64,000 nucleotides of DNA from Marinomonas sp. SBI8L (lineage in GTDB: Bacteria; Pseudomonadota; Gammaproteobacteria; Pseudomonadales; Marinomonadaceae): positions 157,211 through 221,210 of the forward strand of contig NZ_JSEO01000010.1 of assembly GCF_001624705.1 (NCBI RefSeq). Reading direction: 5' to 3'. The position numbers were made by a program, and so were the translations under genes. This document shows positions 1 to 8,619 of the stretch, piece by piece (position 1 is the stretch's first letter; each line of letters opens with the position of its first letter). The notes beneath the pieces were generated by a model. The model did not search any database and was not told the DNA's origin. It was given only the letters and a program-made list of their open reading frames with translations.

Positions 1-854
1 GTTGGGTCAGCCACCTTTTGTTGATAAAACACTTGGTCATTCAAATTAGTAACATCACGCATACTAAAAGCCAGAGCACCAGACTTTATACCAATTGCTT
101 GCGCTAGATTTTTACCCAAAAACTTAGCGTAACTCCAACCGATTAAATCCCTTTCATTAAACTCATTTGCCTGTGTATAACGGGACTCTTTATACATAGG
201 AAAAAAAATCAGGAACCCTCTTTCATCAATTGAAGCTGTTTTCTTAAAAAAGATAGGAGGTGTGATTTGAAAGTTATTATGTAAAGCCGCATTTAATGCC
301 GACTCATGACTCACAGCATTAAAAGCAAAATTATAACCTTGCATGGATTGTTCAAGTGGGGCATTCGTATACTGGACAGCAAAATAGTTTTCAGCATCTT
401 CACGTGCTGGGGTAATAATGTATTTGCTACCAAGTTGATCTGACATCCACTTTTCAAAGTCTTGTTTATCATTACGAGGGACAAACCTAACAATGCCAAA
501 GCTGGTTATATTGGGAAATTCTCGAGAGTAGTTTTTTGCTTTTGAAAACTTTTTAAAATGTTGTTGGGTCAATATGTTGTCTTCAACGCTATTCACCAAT
601 GCCTGCAAATCTGTCAGAGCATATTCATAATAACGAAACTCATCTTGAAGCCGTTTCTTATAGTTCTGTAATTGAAGGTTTAAATCAAATTCAATTCGTT
701 TCGCATTATTTATCCCCTGTTGCTGCGCAAGGTAATTGGCGACAGGAATACCTAAAAGCAAAACAACTAAAGCAACGCCATAGTTAGGCAACCACGCCTT
801 AATAGATTTACTTGTCGCTCGATTCAGCAATTGGGACACTTGTCCAAACAACAT
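1..854 (-). CDS. CHASE-domain membrane sensor protein (N-terminal part, runs off the window)
   Basis: An open frame of 284 codons starts at ATG 854 and runs off the left edge without a stop. One hydrophobic segment lies at about residues 22-42, followed by a predicted periplasmic region with CHASE-like features: IITPARED, YFAVQYTNAP, then QGYNFAFNAVSHESALNAA and a FLIFFPMY strand. CHASE domains are extracytoplasmic ligand-binding modules at the N terminus of diguanylate cyclases, phosphodiesterases or histidine kinases. The output domain lies outside the window, so the enzymatic type is unknown. The gene is divergent from amtB, with 286 bp between. No good Shine-Dalgarno precedes the ATG. The CHASE call is by motif recognition, not a search. 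Confidence 0.72.
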   Translation of the reverse strand, partial: MLFGQVSQLLNRATSKSIKAWLPNYGVALVVLLLGIPVANYLAQQQGINNAKRIEFDLNLQLQNYKKRLQDEFRYYEYALTDLQALVNSVEDNILTQQHFKKFSKAKNYSREFPNITSFGIVRFVPRNDKQDFEKWMSDQLGSKYIITPAREDAENYFAVQYTNAPLEQSMQGYNFAFNAVSHESALNAALHNNFQITPPIFFKKTASIDERGFLIFFPMYKESRYTQANEFNERDLIGWSYAKFLGKNLAQAIGIKSGALAFSMRDVTNLNDQVFYQQKVADP

Positions 855-992
855 CCATTAACCTCGCCCACTTATTGAGACAAACAGCTTACCAAACTCA
901 AGAGCCCGCTTTTATTCCTTTTTTAAATATATCTTGATTTAGCATAACTTTTTAACGCCACGCCCTACCAACAAGCATTAAATAACTCAAAA

Positions 993-1026
993 GCACCAAA
1001 AAAGCACATTGGGCACACTAATTGCA
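993..1026 (+). promoter_or_regulatory. Sigma-54-type -24/-12 promoter for amtB with nearby GCACC half-sites
   Basis: The sequence TGGGCACACTAATTGCA at 1010-1026 matches the sigma-54 consensus core: GG at 1012-1013, GC at 1024-1025, exactly ten bases between, CAC after GG and TTGCA at -12. GCACC(A) half-sites like those bound by NtrC occur upstream at 993-998 and downstream at 1043-1048, 1062-1067 and near 1113. NtrC/sigma-54 control of amtB is established in enterobacteria. Here the site predicts a start near 1037 and a leader of about 100 nt. Half-sites downstream of the promoter are unusual and may be coincidental. Confidence 0.55.
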
Positions 1027-1140
1027 AAATATGCCCCAGAGTGCACCAAAACAATAAAGGCGCACCAAACCAAAACAAAAAACGATAAAAATAAGTGCAA
1101 AAATACTTTTTGCGCACCGAAATAAAGCAAGGGAAAACCT

Positions 1141-2352
1141 ATGACACCTATTAACAGTGCTGTTGAGATACTCGTCTCAAGTTCAAACACTATGTTTATT
1201 CTACTTGGCGCCATTATGGTCTTCGCCATGCATGCAGGCTTTGCCTTCTTAGAAGTTGGAACAGTACGAAACAAAAACCAAGTAAATGCGCTAGTCAAAA
1301 TTATGACAGATTTTGGCGTTTCTGCTGTGGTCTATTTCTTCGTTGGCTACCAAGTTGCCTACGGCGTTAGCTTTTTTGCAAGTGCAGAGACTTTGGCTCA
1401 AAACAACGGCTACGAGCTAGTTAAGTTCTTCTTTTTAATGACATTTGCAGCAGCTATCCCTGCCATCATTTCTGGTGGTGTAGCGGAGCGCGCTAAGTTT
1501 TACCCTATGTTAATCTCATCAGCCATGGTCGTTGGTCTGGTTTACCCTTTCTTTGAAGGCATCATCTGGAATGGTAATTATGGCTTCCAAGCTTGGCTTG
1601 AAAATCAATTTGGTTACGGCTTTCATGACTTCGCAGGTTCAGTTGTTGTTCATGGTGTCGGTGGTTGGATAGCTCTTGCAGCTATCATGTTATTAGGTTC
1701 ACGTAATGGCAGAATGCGTGGTGGTAAGCTAATGGCATTTGCCCCATCTAATATTCCTTTCCTTGCGTTAGGCGCTTGGATTTTATGCATAGGCTGGTTT
1801 GGCTTTAATGTCATGTCTGCTCAAACACTTGATGGTATCAGCGGCTTAGTTGCTGTAAACACCCTAATGGCCATGGTTGGCGGCATCTTGAGTGCTATGG
1901 TCTTTGGTAAGAAAGATCCAGGCTTTATCCACAACGGTCCATTAGCAGGTCTAGTGGCAGTATGTGCGGGCTCAGACGTAATGCACCCAATTGGCGCATT
2001 AATAGCAGGCGCTATCGCAGGCTTCCTTTTCACTTGGTTGTTTGTTGTTATCCAACAAAAAATGCCAAAGGTAGATGATGTATTAGGTGTATGGCCTCTT
2101 CATGGTATTTGTGGTGCTTGGGGCGGTATCGCCGCTGGCATTTTTGGCAGCCAAGCATTGGGTGGGTTAGGTGGTGTGAGCCTTGCGTCTCAAGTGATTG
2201 GGACACTCGCGGGTATTGCTGTAGCACTAATAGGTGGCTTTATCGTATATGGCGTAATGAAAGCGGTAACAGGCATTCGTCTCAGTGAAGAAGATGAATT
2301 TAGCGGTGCTGACCTTTCTATCCATAAAATTAATGCCATGAATAAAGACTAA
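1141..2352 (+). CDS. amtB: Ammonium transporter, Amt/MEP/Rh family
   Basis: This 403-residue polytopic membrane protein carries ammonia through the inner membrane as a trimeric channel. Eleven hydrophobic helices are apparent. Family signatures include FAMHAGFAFLEVG near residues 28-40, a FAGSVVVHGVGGW segment containing the first pore histidine, and VWPLHGICGAWGG containing the second. There is no cleavable signal peptide, so it is an Amt without the extra N-terminal helix of E. coli AmtB. The start has a good ribosome site (AAGGG, 7 nt spacing). No glnK gene lies beside it. Transcription is probably driven by the sigma-54-type promoter at 1010-1026, linking expression to nitrogen limitation. 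A hairpin terminator follows at 2389. Confidence 0.95.
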   Translation: MTPINSAVEILVSSSNTMFILLGAIMVFAMHAGFAFLEVGTVRNKNQVNALVKIMTDFGVSAVVYFFVGYQVAYGVSFFASAETLAQNNGYELVKFFFLMTFAAAIPAIISGGVAERAKFYPMLISSAMVVGLVYPFFEGIIWNGNYGFQAWLENQFGYGFHDFAGSVVVHGVGGWIALAAIMLLGSRNGRMRGGKLMAFAPSNIPFLALGAWILCIGWFGFNVMSAQTLDGISGLVAVNTLMAMVGGILSAMVFGKKDPGFIHNGPLAGLVAVCAGSDVMHPIGALIAGAIAGFLFTWLFVVIQQKMPKVDDVLGVWPLHGICGAWGGIAAGIFGSQALGGLGGVSLASQVIGTLAGIAVALIGGFIVYGVMKAVTGIRLSEEDEFSGADLSIHKINAMNKD

Positions 2353-2388
2353 AAGAAGCAGTCATTAGCGACTTAAAGCGCTTAACTA

Positions 2389-2413
2389 AAACGCCCTACT
2401 TGCTAGGGCGTTT
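2389..2413 (+). terminator. Rho-independent terminator after amtB
   Basis: A ten-base stem (AAACGCCCTA / TAGGGCGTTT) with a five-base loop lies between the convergent amtB and yjjG-like genes. It could serve both strands. Confidence 0.8.
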
Positions 2414-2427
2414 CTCATCAAAGCGCA

Positions 2428-3120
2428 TTAGGCCTTCGTTAAGACATCATCCAGTAACAAACACCTCAATTGATCTAAATTAGCCACTTCATAGGTAGGC
2501 TCAATATTGTCAGGCACAGGTTTATTATGGCGATTCAACCAACAGGTATCAATTCCTGCCTGCATTCCACCTAATATATCCGAGTGCGGGTTATCTCCAA
2601 CCATGAGCACAGAAGCTTTATCCTGATGATTCAACTTAGCCAGAGTATGCTCAAAAATAGCCACATCTGGTTTCGCTAAGCCTACCTCTTCAGAAATGAC
2701 CACATCCTGAAAATAGTGCTTTAGGCCTGTATTCTCCAACCTAGCTTGCTGTAACTCTGTGAAACCATTGGTAATAATGGCCATATTAACTCGACTTGAT
2801 AAGCTCTCTAACAGCGCAAGAGCACCAGGTAACGGCGCACATATTTGGGCCATAGCATTTAAAAAGCCAGAGTTAAGCTCATTCGCACTCACTCCCAGCT
2901 TGTCAGCCCAAAGACTAAATCGTTCTGTTTTAAGTGTTTGTGCACTAATTTTTTGTTCCTGATAGGCTGTCCATAAGGGCTTATTGACCTCCTTATACTC
3001 ATAATAATCCTGTTCAGAGAACTGAATATCATAGTCAATAAATAGCTTTTTTAAGCCTGCGAAATCATCAAAAGAAAACAAGGTTTCATCGGCATCAAAC
3101 AAAAGCCATTGGTATTTCAT
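2428..3120 (-). CDS. yjjG: HAD-family pyrimidine 5'-nucleotidase, YjjG-like
   Basis: The protein is about 230 residues. HAD motifs are visible: motif I FDADETLF near the N terminus, motif II ITNGF, the lysine of GLAKPD, and motif IV GDNPHSDILGG. YjjG enzymes dephosphorylate non-canonical and pyrimidine nucleoside 5'-monophosphates in the cytoplasm (house-cleaning). The open frame extends up to 3237, but the family begins MKYxW, so I place the start at ATG 3120; ATG 3126, two codons earlier, is also possible because AAGGAG sits 4 nt before it and 10 nt before 3120. The gene is divergent from the LysR-type regulator at 3238 and converges with amtB. Confidence 0.85.
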   Translation of the reverse strand: MKYQWLLFDADETLFSFDDFAGLKKLFIDYDIQFSEQDYYEYKEVNKPLWTAYQEQKISAQTLKTERFSLWADKLGVSANELNSGFLNAMAQICAPLPGALALLESLSSRVNMAIITNGFTELQQARLENTGLKHYFQDVVISEEVGLAKPDVAIFEHTLAKLNHQDKASVLMVGDNPHSDILGGMQAGIDTCWLNRHNKPVPDNIEPTYEVANLDQLRCLLLDDVLTKA

Positions 3121-3152
3121 TAACATCTTACTCCTTAAAAAATGCAGTATAT

Positions 3153-3216
3153 AATTCTGATTTAATACTAACAATTCTGATTTAATGACACATATTGTTG
3201 CTATAATCTCAACAAT
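3153..3216. promoter_or_regulatory. Operator-like repeats between yjjG-like gene and LysR regulator
   Basis: A perfect inverted repeat, ATTGTTG at 3194-3200 and CAACAAT at 3210-3216, flanks nine bases that contain a perfect -10 hexamer TATAAT (3202-3207) pointing to the LysR gene. Upstream, AATTCTGATTTAAT occurs twice in direct orientation, at 3153-3166 and 3174-3187, exactly 21 bp apart. A regulator bound to the palindrome would cover the promoter, which fits LysR autorepression. The binding protein is inferred. Confidence 0.5.
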
Positions 3217-3237
3217 GTTTATTTTCTTTGGTGCCAA

Positions 3238-4167
3238 ATGTCGAACTTTAATACCTTACCTATTTTTGTTGCCCTAGTAGAAGCAGGTAGTTTCTCCAAA
3301 GCGGGTGAGCAACTTAATACTTCGAAGTCAGCTGTTAGTAAACGTATTAGCCAATTAGAAAGTGACTTGGGTGTGCGTCTTTTTAATCGAACCACTCGCA
3401 GCCTGACTTTAACAGAAGCAGGAGAAGAGTATTATGACTATGCAAGCCAAGCAATTAGCCTAGCAAAAGAGGCTGAATATGCGGTGAGTCGATTACAAGC
3501 AAAACCCAAAGGGAAACTCAAAATTAGCGTTCCCATGACCTTTGGAAGACTTTACATTAGTCATTTAATACCTAAATTCCTCGCACTTTATCCAGACATT
3601 CAAATTGAAATGATCATGGACGACAAACGCCAAGACTTTATCAAGCAAGGGTTCGATATAGGCATACGCATAGGGCAGCTTGAAGATTCCAGTCTAGTCG
3701 CAAAAAAAATAGCCCTTTGTCGCAGTGTTATTTGTGCCTCAAATGCCTATTTATCAAATAGTGGAACCCCTCAAACCCCAAGTGATTTAAGCCAACATAA
3801 CTGCCTTTATTATTCATACTTTAGAGCAGGGCAAGATTGGCTTTTCCATAAAAAAGCTGACAAGAAAGAGAGTGACTTTATTAAAGTCACTCCTAAAGGT
3901 AATTATCGAGTTAATAATTCTGAAGCCCTACATGATGCCGCTTTGGCAGGGCTTGGCATAGCTAACATGCCAACCTTTATTGTCGGGCCAGACCTTGTGA
4001 ATAAAAAGCTTACTCAAGTCTTAACAAACTACCCTCAACCTATCCATGGCATTTATGCCATTTTTCCAGAACGTAGGCATCTCGCTGCTAAAGTGAAAGT
4101 CTTTATTGAATTTCTTCAACAAGAGATAGGAGGAGATACGCCTATTTGGGATCAGGGTTTGTCTTAG
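3238..4167 (+). CDS. LysR-type transcriptional regulator
   Basis: The protein has 309 residues, typical for the family. The N-terminal winged helix-turn-helix covers about residues 1-60 (GSFSKAGEQLNTSKSAVSKRISQLE), followed by LFNRTTRSLTLTEAGEEYY and a linker helix. A LysR substrate-binding domain (KGKLKISVP onward, about 90-300) should sense a small ligand. The type is close to the AaeR/YhjC/DsdC-like subgroup, but I cannot assign a ligand. It starts 117 bp from the divergent YjjG-like gene, and that intergenic region carries a palindrome over a TATAAT box, so autoregulation and possibly regulation of the neighbour are likely. Confidence 0.88.
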   Translation: MSNFNTLPIFVALVEAGSFSKAGEQLNTSKSAVSKRISQLESDLGVRLFNRTTRSLTLTEAGEEYYDYASQAISLAKEAEYAVSRLQAKPKGKLKISVPMTFGRLYISHLIPKFLALYPDIQIEMIMDDKRQDFIKQGFDIGIRIGQLEDSSLVAKKIALCRSVICASNAYLSNSGTPQTPSDLSQHNCLYYSYFRAGQDWLFHKKADKKESDFIKVTPKGNYRVNNSEALHDAALAGLGIANMPTFIVGPDLVNKKLTQVLTNYPQPIHGIYAIFPERRHLAAKVKVFIEFLQQEIGGDTPIWDQGLS

Positions 4168-4180
4168 AAAATAAACTTAT

Positions 4181-4855
4181 CTAAAAAAGATAATTAACAC
4201 CTAGCATAGCACCATCATTGATGCGGTCAGAGGTAAAATTATCCTGCCACAAGTTTTCATAGTAATACTTAGCAAACAGGTTTAATTGTGGTGAGAATTG
4301 ATGATTTATTCCTAACTCATAACCAGATTCGGTAATCACACCTTCATTCCAATCAAAGGCAAGAAACTCAGGTCGAAAGCTAAAGCCAATTATCATTGAA
4401 GTTGATTCGTTGAAACTCTCATAAAAGCTTAACGCGAACTCTATCCCTGTTCTTTCATAACTACCAGCTTTGGTCTGATTAATACCTAAGTGCAAATCAG
4501 CACCCACAGTATCATTAATCGGCGAACTGTATTTCAAACCACGAATACCAATGGCAGTCATAGTTGCGGTTTCTGATGCTGTCATATCATATTCAGTACG
4601 AGAGAAATACAAACCCGCAAACCCCATACTTTGCTCTTTTTGGAAATCCATACCGATTTCAACATGACTCATATCAGGGCCATAACCTATCTCTAACAAG
4701 AAATCAGGTTGATAAAAACCCGTTTCTGTCTCTACCTCATCAATACTTAAAAAGGTGCCTTCAGCCTGCGCTGTGACACTAAAAGATAAGCACAAAAAAC
4801 CACTAACAGCGCCCAATAAAAGCGACTTAAAACGAGGTAAAACAAGAGCTTTCAA
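4181..4855 (-). CDS. Putative YfaZ-like outer-membrane beta-barrel protein
   Basis: The protein is about 224 residues with a signal peptide (LLLGAVSGFLCLSFSVTAQA, cleavage after AQA) and a body of alternating polar and hydrophobic strands ending in Phe (GVNYLF), as in outer-membrane barrels. It resembles YfaZ-type proteins of unknown function. The open frame continues upstream to 4930, but that part is not signal-like. TTG 4855 lies 7 nt after AAGGA and gives a normal signal peptide, so I choose it. It is flanked by the LysR gene (convergent) and nadE (same strand, 136 bp upstream). The function is unknown. Confidence 0.6.
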   Translation of the reverse strand: MKALVLPRFKSLLLGAVSGFLCLSFSVTAQAEGTFLSIDEVETETGFYQPDFLLEIGYGPDMSHVEIGMDFQKEQSMGFAGLYFSRTEYDMTASETATMTAIGIRGLKYSSPINDTVGADLHLGINQTKAGSYERTGIEFALSFYESFNESTSMIIGFSFRPEFLAFDWNEGVITESGYELGINHQFSPQLNLFAKYYYENLWQDNFTSDRINDGAMLGVNYLF

Positions 4856-4990
4856 ACTAATTTCCTTGTGATGATAAAGCAGAATTAAATAACGAAAACA
4901 GACCATAACACTGGCATTAGCAAACCGCAAAAGCCAAACAAAGAGAGCAAGTTAGTATGACAATAACTTTACCCTCTTTACGCCTATTGC

Positions 4991-5809
4991 TTAGGGCGTT
5001 GGAATATCATCACGTTTATGGCGAGTTTTTAAATAGTTAGCCAAGATAGTTTCTTCTGCTTTAGCATTCACTTCACGACCTTCTAAAAAGTCATCAATCT
5101 CATCATAAGTAACACCTAAAGACACCTCGTCTAATAATTGAGGTCTATCATCTTCGAGGTCGGCTGTTGGCGCTTTACCATGAACCGAAGCAGGTGCACC
5201 CAGAGTTTGTGCTAACAACCTAACTTGGCGTTTATTAAGGCCAAACAAAGGTGCAAGGTCACAGGCACCGTCGCCATGCTTGGTATAAAAGCCTGAGATG
5301 TTTTCCGCGCTGTGATCAGTACCAGGTACTAAGCCATTATACATGCCTGCCACTTCATACTGTGCAATCATGCGCATACGTGCTTTAGAGTTTCCTTTGG
5401 TGAAGTCTCGCTTGAAGTCACTCGGCGCTTCCATACCAGCCTCAACCACACTTGCCATCACAGACTCATGAATACCATCTGTACCAGACTTAATATTAAT
5501 TGCTAAGGAGATATCTGGTTTAATAAAGCTAAGCGCCAGCTGCGCGTCGTCTTCATCTGCCTGAACACCGTAAGGTAACCTAACAGCAATAAACTTATAT
5601 TCGTCACCCAATTCTTCACAAGCTAACTGGCATAAACGACCGCATAAAGACGAATCAACACCACCACTAATACCTAGCACGAGTACTTTCATACCAGATG
5701 CTTTAAGTGTGTCTTTAATAAAGTTTACACGTCGACTTATCTCTTGATCCGGATCAATGCTAGGTTGAACACGCATCTCTGCCACTATTTGCTGCTTTAA
5801 GGCTTCCAT
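4991..5809 (-). CDS. nadE: Ammonia-dependent NAD(+) synthetase
   Basis: NadE adenylates nicotinic acid adenine dinucleotide and amidates it with ammonia to form NAD. The 272-residue length matches the ammonia-dependent bacterial form (about 275) and there is no glutaminase domain. The ATP pyrophosphatase P-loop SGGVDSS is at residues 48-54; GTDHSAEN and [22 protein letters not shown] are also conserved in the family. It acts as a homodimer in the cytoplasm. It stands alone, with a 266 bp gap to the divergent FKBP gene and no partner genes of the NAD pathway nearby. Confidence 0.95.
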   Translation of the reverse strand: MEALKQQIVAEMRVQPSIDPDQEISRRVNFIKDTLKASGMKVLVLGISGGVDSSLCGRLCQLACEELGDEYKFIAVRLPYGVQADEDDAQLALSFIKPDISLAINIKSGTDGIHESVMASVVEAGMEAPSDFKRDFTKGNSKARMRMIAQYEVAGMYNGLVPGTDHSAENISGFYTKHGDGACDLAPLFGLNKRQVRLLAQTLGAPASVHGKAPTADLEDDRPQLLDEVSLGVTYDEIDDFLEGREVNAKAEETILANYLKTRHKRDDIPTP

Positions 5810-6075
5810 TAATCTGTCCTGTTCATGGTTAATTCAGATTCTTCAAACTCACTAAAACAAAGCATTTATCGGGCCACACTTATCCACCAGATAATCTTTT
5901 ACTAAAGCTTGTGCTTAGGGAGTGTATGAAAATAATATGACGCTATTTTAAAAGTGATAGTGAATGGGTGCAAACGCCTATTTGTCTGAGGAAGAACTAA
6001 ATTCCCCCTTGAGCAAATGCATTAACCCAGATAAAGTGCTCATTCCTTTATTTTATGGTGTTTTGAGTTAAGCCT

Positions 6076-6549
6076 ATGTCTAAAATTATCCTACTCGTGA
6101 TCATAGTTGCCCTTGCCTTTTTATGGTTTAACAAGAGCAAGAAAAATAAACAACTGGCCATAGAAAATGCCAGTGCTGGTAGTGCTTTTTTAGCTGAAAA
6201 TGCAAAAGACCCAGATGTTGTAACAACAGATTCAGGCCTACAATTTAAAATCTTGCAACAAGGCACAGGTGATGTGCACCCAAATGCCACAGACCAAGTA
6301 AAAGTGCACTATCATGGCACCTTAGTTGATGGCCGTATTTTTGATAGTTCAGTCGATCGTGGAGAGCCAATTTCATTTGGTTTAAATCAGGTGATCAAAG
6401 GCTGGACTGAAGGGGTACAACTTATGGTCGTTGGTGAAAAGCGTCGCTTATTTATTCCAAGCGAACTTGCCTATGGCCAAAGCTCAGCCGGTATTATCAC
6501 ACCAGGTTCCACCCTAATTTTTGATGTTGAATTACTTGAAATTAACTAA
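6076..6549 (+). CDS. Membrane-anchored FKBP-type peptidyl-prolyl cis-trans isomerase
   Basis: The 157-residue protein begins with an uncleaved hydrophobic helix (IILLVIIVALAFLWF, about residues 4-18), then a short linker and a complete FKBP domain (about 48-157). Conserved FKBP features are VKVHYHGTLVDGRIFDSS, QVIKGWTEGVQLM, RRLFIPSELAYG and the C-terminal LIFDVELLEI. The domain isomerises X-Pro bonds. The single helix suggests anchoring in the inner membrane with the domain probably periplasmic; the topology is inferred. It resembles the FklB/FkpA type but lacks their dimerisation helices. A strong terminator follows. Confidence 0.88.
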   Translation: MSKIILLVIIVALAFLWFNKSKKNKQLAIENASAGSAFLAENAKDPDVVTTDSGLQFKILQQGTGDVHPNATDQVKVHYHGTLVDGRIFDSSVDRGEPISFGLNQVIKGWTEGVQLMVVGEKRRLFIPSELAYGQSSAGIITPGSTLIFDVELLEIN

Positions 6550-6568
6550 ATAAAGTATCAAGAAAAAA

Positions 6569-6600
6569 GCCATCACTTGATTATAAGTGATGGCTTTTAA
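6569..6600 (+). terminator. Rho-independent terminator after the FKBP gene
   Basis: Ten-base perfect stem GCCATCACTT / AAGTGATGGC with a six-base loop, followed by a T-rich tail. It lies between convergent genes. Confidence 0.85.
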
Positions 6601-6655
6601 GTTTTAATTCTCGTTTTAAATCTTTGGCATTTTTCATACGCCAGCATGGGGCTTA

Positions 6656-7054
6656 TTAGCCATTTATTAATATACCAACAACTTGGAAATTGAGTGTCAG
6701 TGGATTCAAGCTCTTAGCATTATCAATTGTTACATGCGCTCTGGTATTTGGAGATTGAAAATGTCCCTCTCCTAAACTACTCATACCTAACGAACTAAAG
6801 CCTGCGATGATATGCCAACTACCTTCTAGCCCAACTGAATCAGAATGAGACTGACATAAAGCTTTAATATCATTTGCAGCTAAAGCGTAATCCATTGTTT
6901 CCATTGTGATATTTTGCTGGTTGAAGTCATATATGGCCATAGACCAAACTATCTCTGCAATACCATCGTCACTGTCCAGCTTAGTAATTTCAGCCATCAA
7001 ATTTGGCTGATCATTTACAATTAAAAGTTCCTTTTTATAGCCTGACACCAACAT
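6656..7054 (-). CDS. Hypothetical protein, 132 aa
   Basis: I do not recognise this protein. It is soluble-looking, with no signal peptide or membrane segment, and predicted to be mixed alpha/beta. Visible segments include IAEIVWSMAIYDFNQQNITMETMDYALAANDIKAL and a C-terminal hydrophobic strand NPLTLNFQVVGILING. It is convergent with the FKBP gene and isolated on its 5' side by a 551 bp intergenic region carrying a dispersed repeat. Codon use is like its neighbours. Start ATG 7054 has only a weak upstream ribosome site. Confidence 0.55.
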   Translation of the reverse strand: MLVSGYKKELLIVNDQPNLMAEITKLDSDDGIAEIVWSMAIYDFNQQNITMETMDYALAANDIKALCQSHSDSVGLEGSWHIIAGFSSLGMSSLGEGHFQSPNTRAHVTIDNAKSLNPLTLNFQVVGILING

Positions 7055-7316
7055 ACTTCATTCCTACTAAAAATCTTATCCGCTTATTAAACCAGATATA
7101 AGCAATAAAAAAACAGAGATAAACCAACAATAAGAAAAATAAATAAGGAAGAGCCATAAATAAACTGCATTAAACCGAAATTCAGAAGAGTTAGTTCTCA
7201 ACAGGATGGAGAATTAGACCTCACTTAGCTTAGCCATGGTCCAATGAAACCTTAGTAAAACACACAAATAGACACCTATAATATGCAGCGTTTAAATTGT
7301 TATTGGACCTTATCGC

Positions 7317-7609
7317 TTAAGGAACCTACGAATAACTCCTCCCGCCTCAGCGTGTGAATAAAAACCGCTAGATTTATGGCGAGGAGCGCAACTTAATAGT
7401 TATTCTATTAATAAGATTCTCAACATAAAGATAGGTTTTTTAGACCACGCCCTTCGGGTCTTTGAAGAATACCTAAACGGCATTTCAGAGAAAGTAACAC
7501 CCTGTGTTGTCACTTCTCGAAAGGTACCTACATTACGTCAAAGTAACGCCTTGTGTGACACTTTTCCTGAAAAGACTGAGAAGAGGTGACTTAATCGCAG
7601 GTTCCTTAA
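7317..7609. repeat. Dispersed intergenic repeat, copy A (MITE-like, about 293 bp with terminal inverted repeats)
   Basis: The ends are imperfect inverted repeats: TTAAGGAACCTACGAATAA at 7317-7335 and TTAATCGCAGGTTCCTTAA at 7591-7609. The first ~105 bp align, in reverse orientation and at roughly 75% identity by eye, with 11331-11439; both share TCCTCCCGCCTCAG, CTAGATTTATGG and AACTTAAT in order. The interior holds two consecutive hairpin-forming direct repeats starting AAAGTAAC (7491 and 7540). No open frame is present. The right end overlaps the stop codon of the gene at 7606-8349. The rest of the intergenic region (7055-7316) shows nothing I can name. Confidence 0.6.
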
Positions 7610-8349
7610 TATTCAGGAAAATAACGAGATAGGATTTTTTGATATTGGCCACTCTCTTTAATAGCCACTAGACTGTCTTTTAACGTTTGAATTAACACAG
7701 GGTCGCTTTCAGGGTGCATAGCAAGATAGAGCTCCTCAGATAAGTCATCTATCCTAAGTACTCGTTCAATCAGATCAAGATCCAACCCAGCCTCCTTCAC
7801 CTGATAAGGAAGAGATGCCTCATCATAAGCAATTAATTCCATGCGTCCATAAATCAGCATACGCACAACAAATTGATCAGCATTTGCGACTTCTAAGTGC
7901 TTAAAGCCACGGTTTTCCAAATACATTTTTATGGCATCTTCCTGAGACACACCAATTTTATGCGATCTAGCTTCGTCAAATGAATGAATATGTAAATCTG
8001 TATTCGACTTTAACTTATAAAAAGAGGTTCTATAGGGCGCGATGGTTCCCAACCAAGCAAACATGGATTCACGTTCAGGAATACGAGCAATAGAATAAAT
8101 TAAAGTATTAGGTTCAAGCTGAGCCGTTCTATAAGCTCGCGGCCAAGGAAGGAACTCAATATCAGCATCAAGATTTGCGTGTTCAAGCACAGCTAACACC
8201 ACTTCGCTCGAAACACCTTCTGCCTTGTCTTTAACTTCAAAATTATAAGGCGGGAAATTCTCAGTAACGATTCTTAATTCTAAATGAGGGTCAGCACGAG
8301 CAAAATTGCTCAACAAGATGAGTAAAAGAGATAACAAACGCAAGTGCAT
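7606..8349 (-). CDS. Periplasmic solute-binding protein, family 3 (amino-acid type)
   Basis: This 247-residue secreted protein has a signal peptide (LRLLSLLLILLSNFARA) and then a family-3 binding-protein fold: ELRIVTENFPPYNF at the mature N terminus, GVSSEVVLAVLEHANLDADIEFLPWPRAY, and a C-terminal SLVAIKESGQYQKILSRYFPEY. Such proteins bind amino acids or other small ligands in the periplasm, either for ABC importers or as stand-alone sensors. No permease or ATPase gene is adjacent, so it is an orphan; orphans of this type are common in marine gammaproteobacteria. Its stop codon lies inside the terminal repeat of the intergenic element to its left. Confidence 0.85.
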   Translation of the reverse strand: MHLRLLSLLLILLSNFARADPHLELRIVTENFPPYNFEVKDKAEGVSSEVVLAVLEHANLDADIEFLPWPRAYRTAQLEPNTLIYSIARIPERESMFAWLGTIAPYRTSFYKLKSNTDLHIHSFDEARSHKIGVSQEDAIKMYLENRGFKHLEVANADQFVVRMLIYGRMELIAYDEASLPYQVKEAGLDLDLIERVLRIDDLSEELYLAMHPESDPVLIQTLKDSLVAIKESGQYQKILSRYFPEY

Positions 8350-8500
8350 GTAATTTAGCCCCTCTCAAAAACTGTCGATGCTCTCCTCACACCTTTAGCC
8401 TAGTTGTGTCATTTAAATAATGCGATCCCTAGCATTAGTACACTTTATCAAAGTGCCATTCTGCCCTAACTAATCAAGTTTTCATATGTTGTTAGCATAG

Positions 8501-8533
8501 CGGAGAAGCACAACCTTTGCTCTTGCTTCTCCG
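8501..8533. repeat. Perfect 10-bp inverted repeat
   Basis: CGGAGAAGCA at 8501-8510 pairs perfectly with TGCTTCTCCG at 8524-8533 across a 13-base loop. There is no T-tract on either strand, so it is not a clear terminator. It lies downstream of the DUF1203 gene and upstream of the binding-protein gene. Confidence 0.5.
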
Positions 8534-8619
8534 TAATAAGCAGCCCCTCATACACAATTCATCTAGCTATTTAAGGGTAAAAAATACCCAACTCAAATTC
8601 AAAAAGCTCTACTCCCCTT

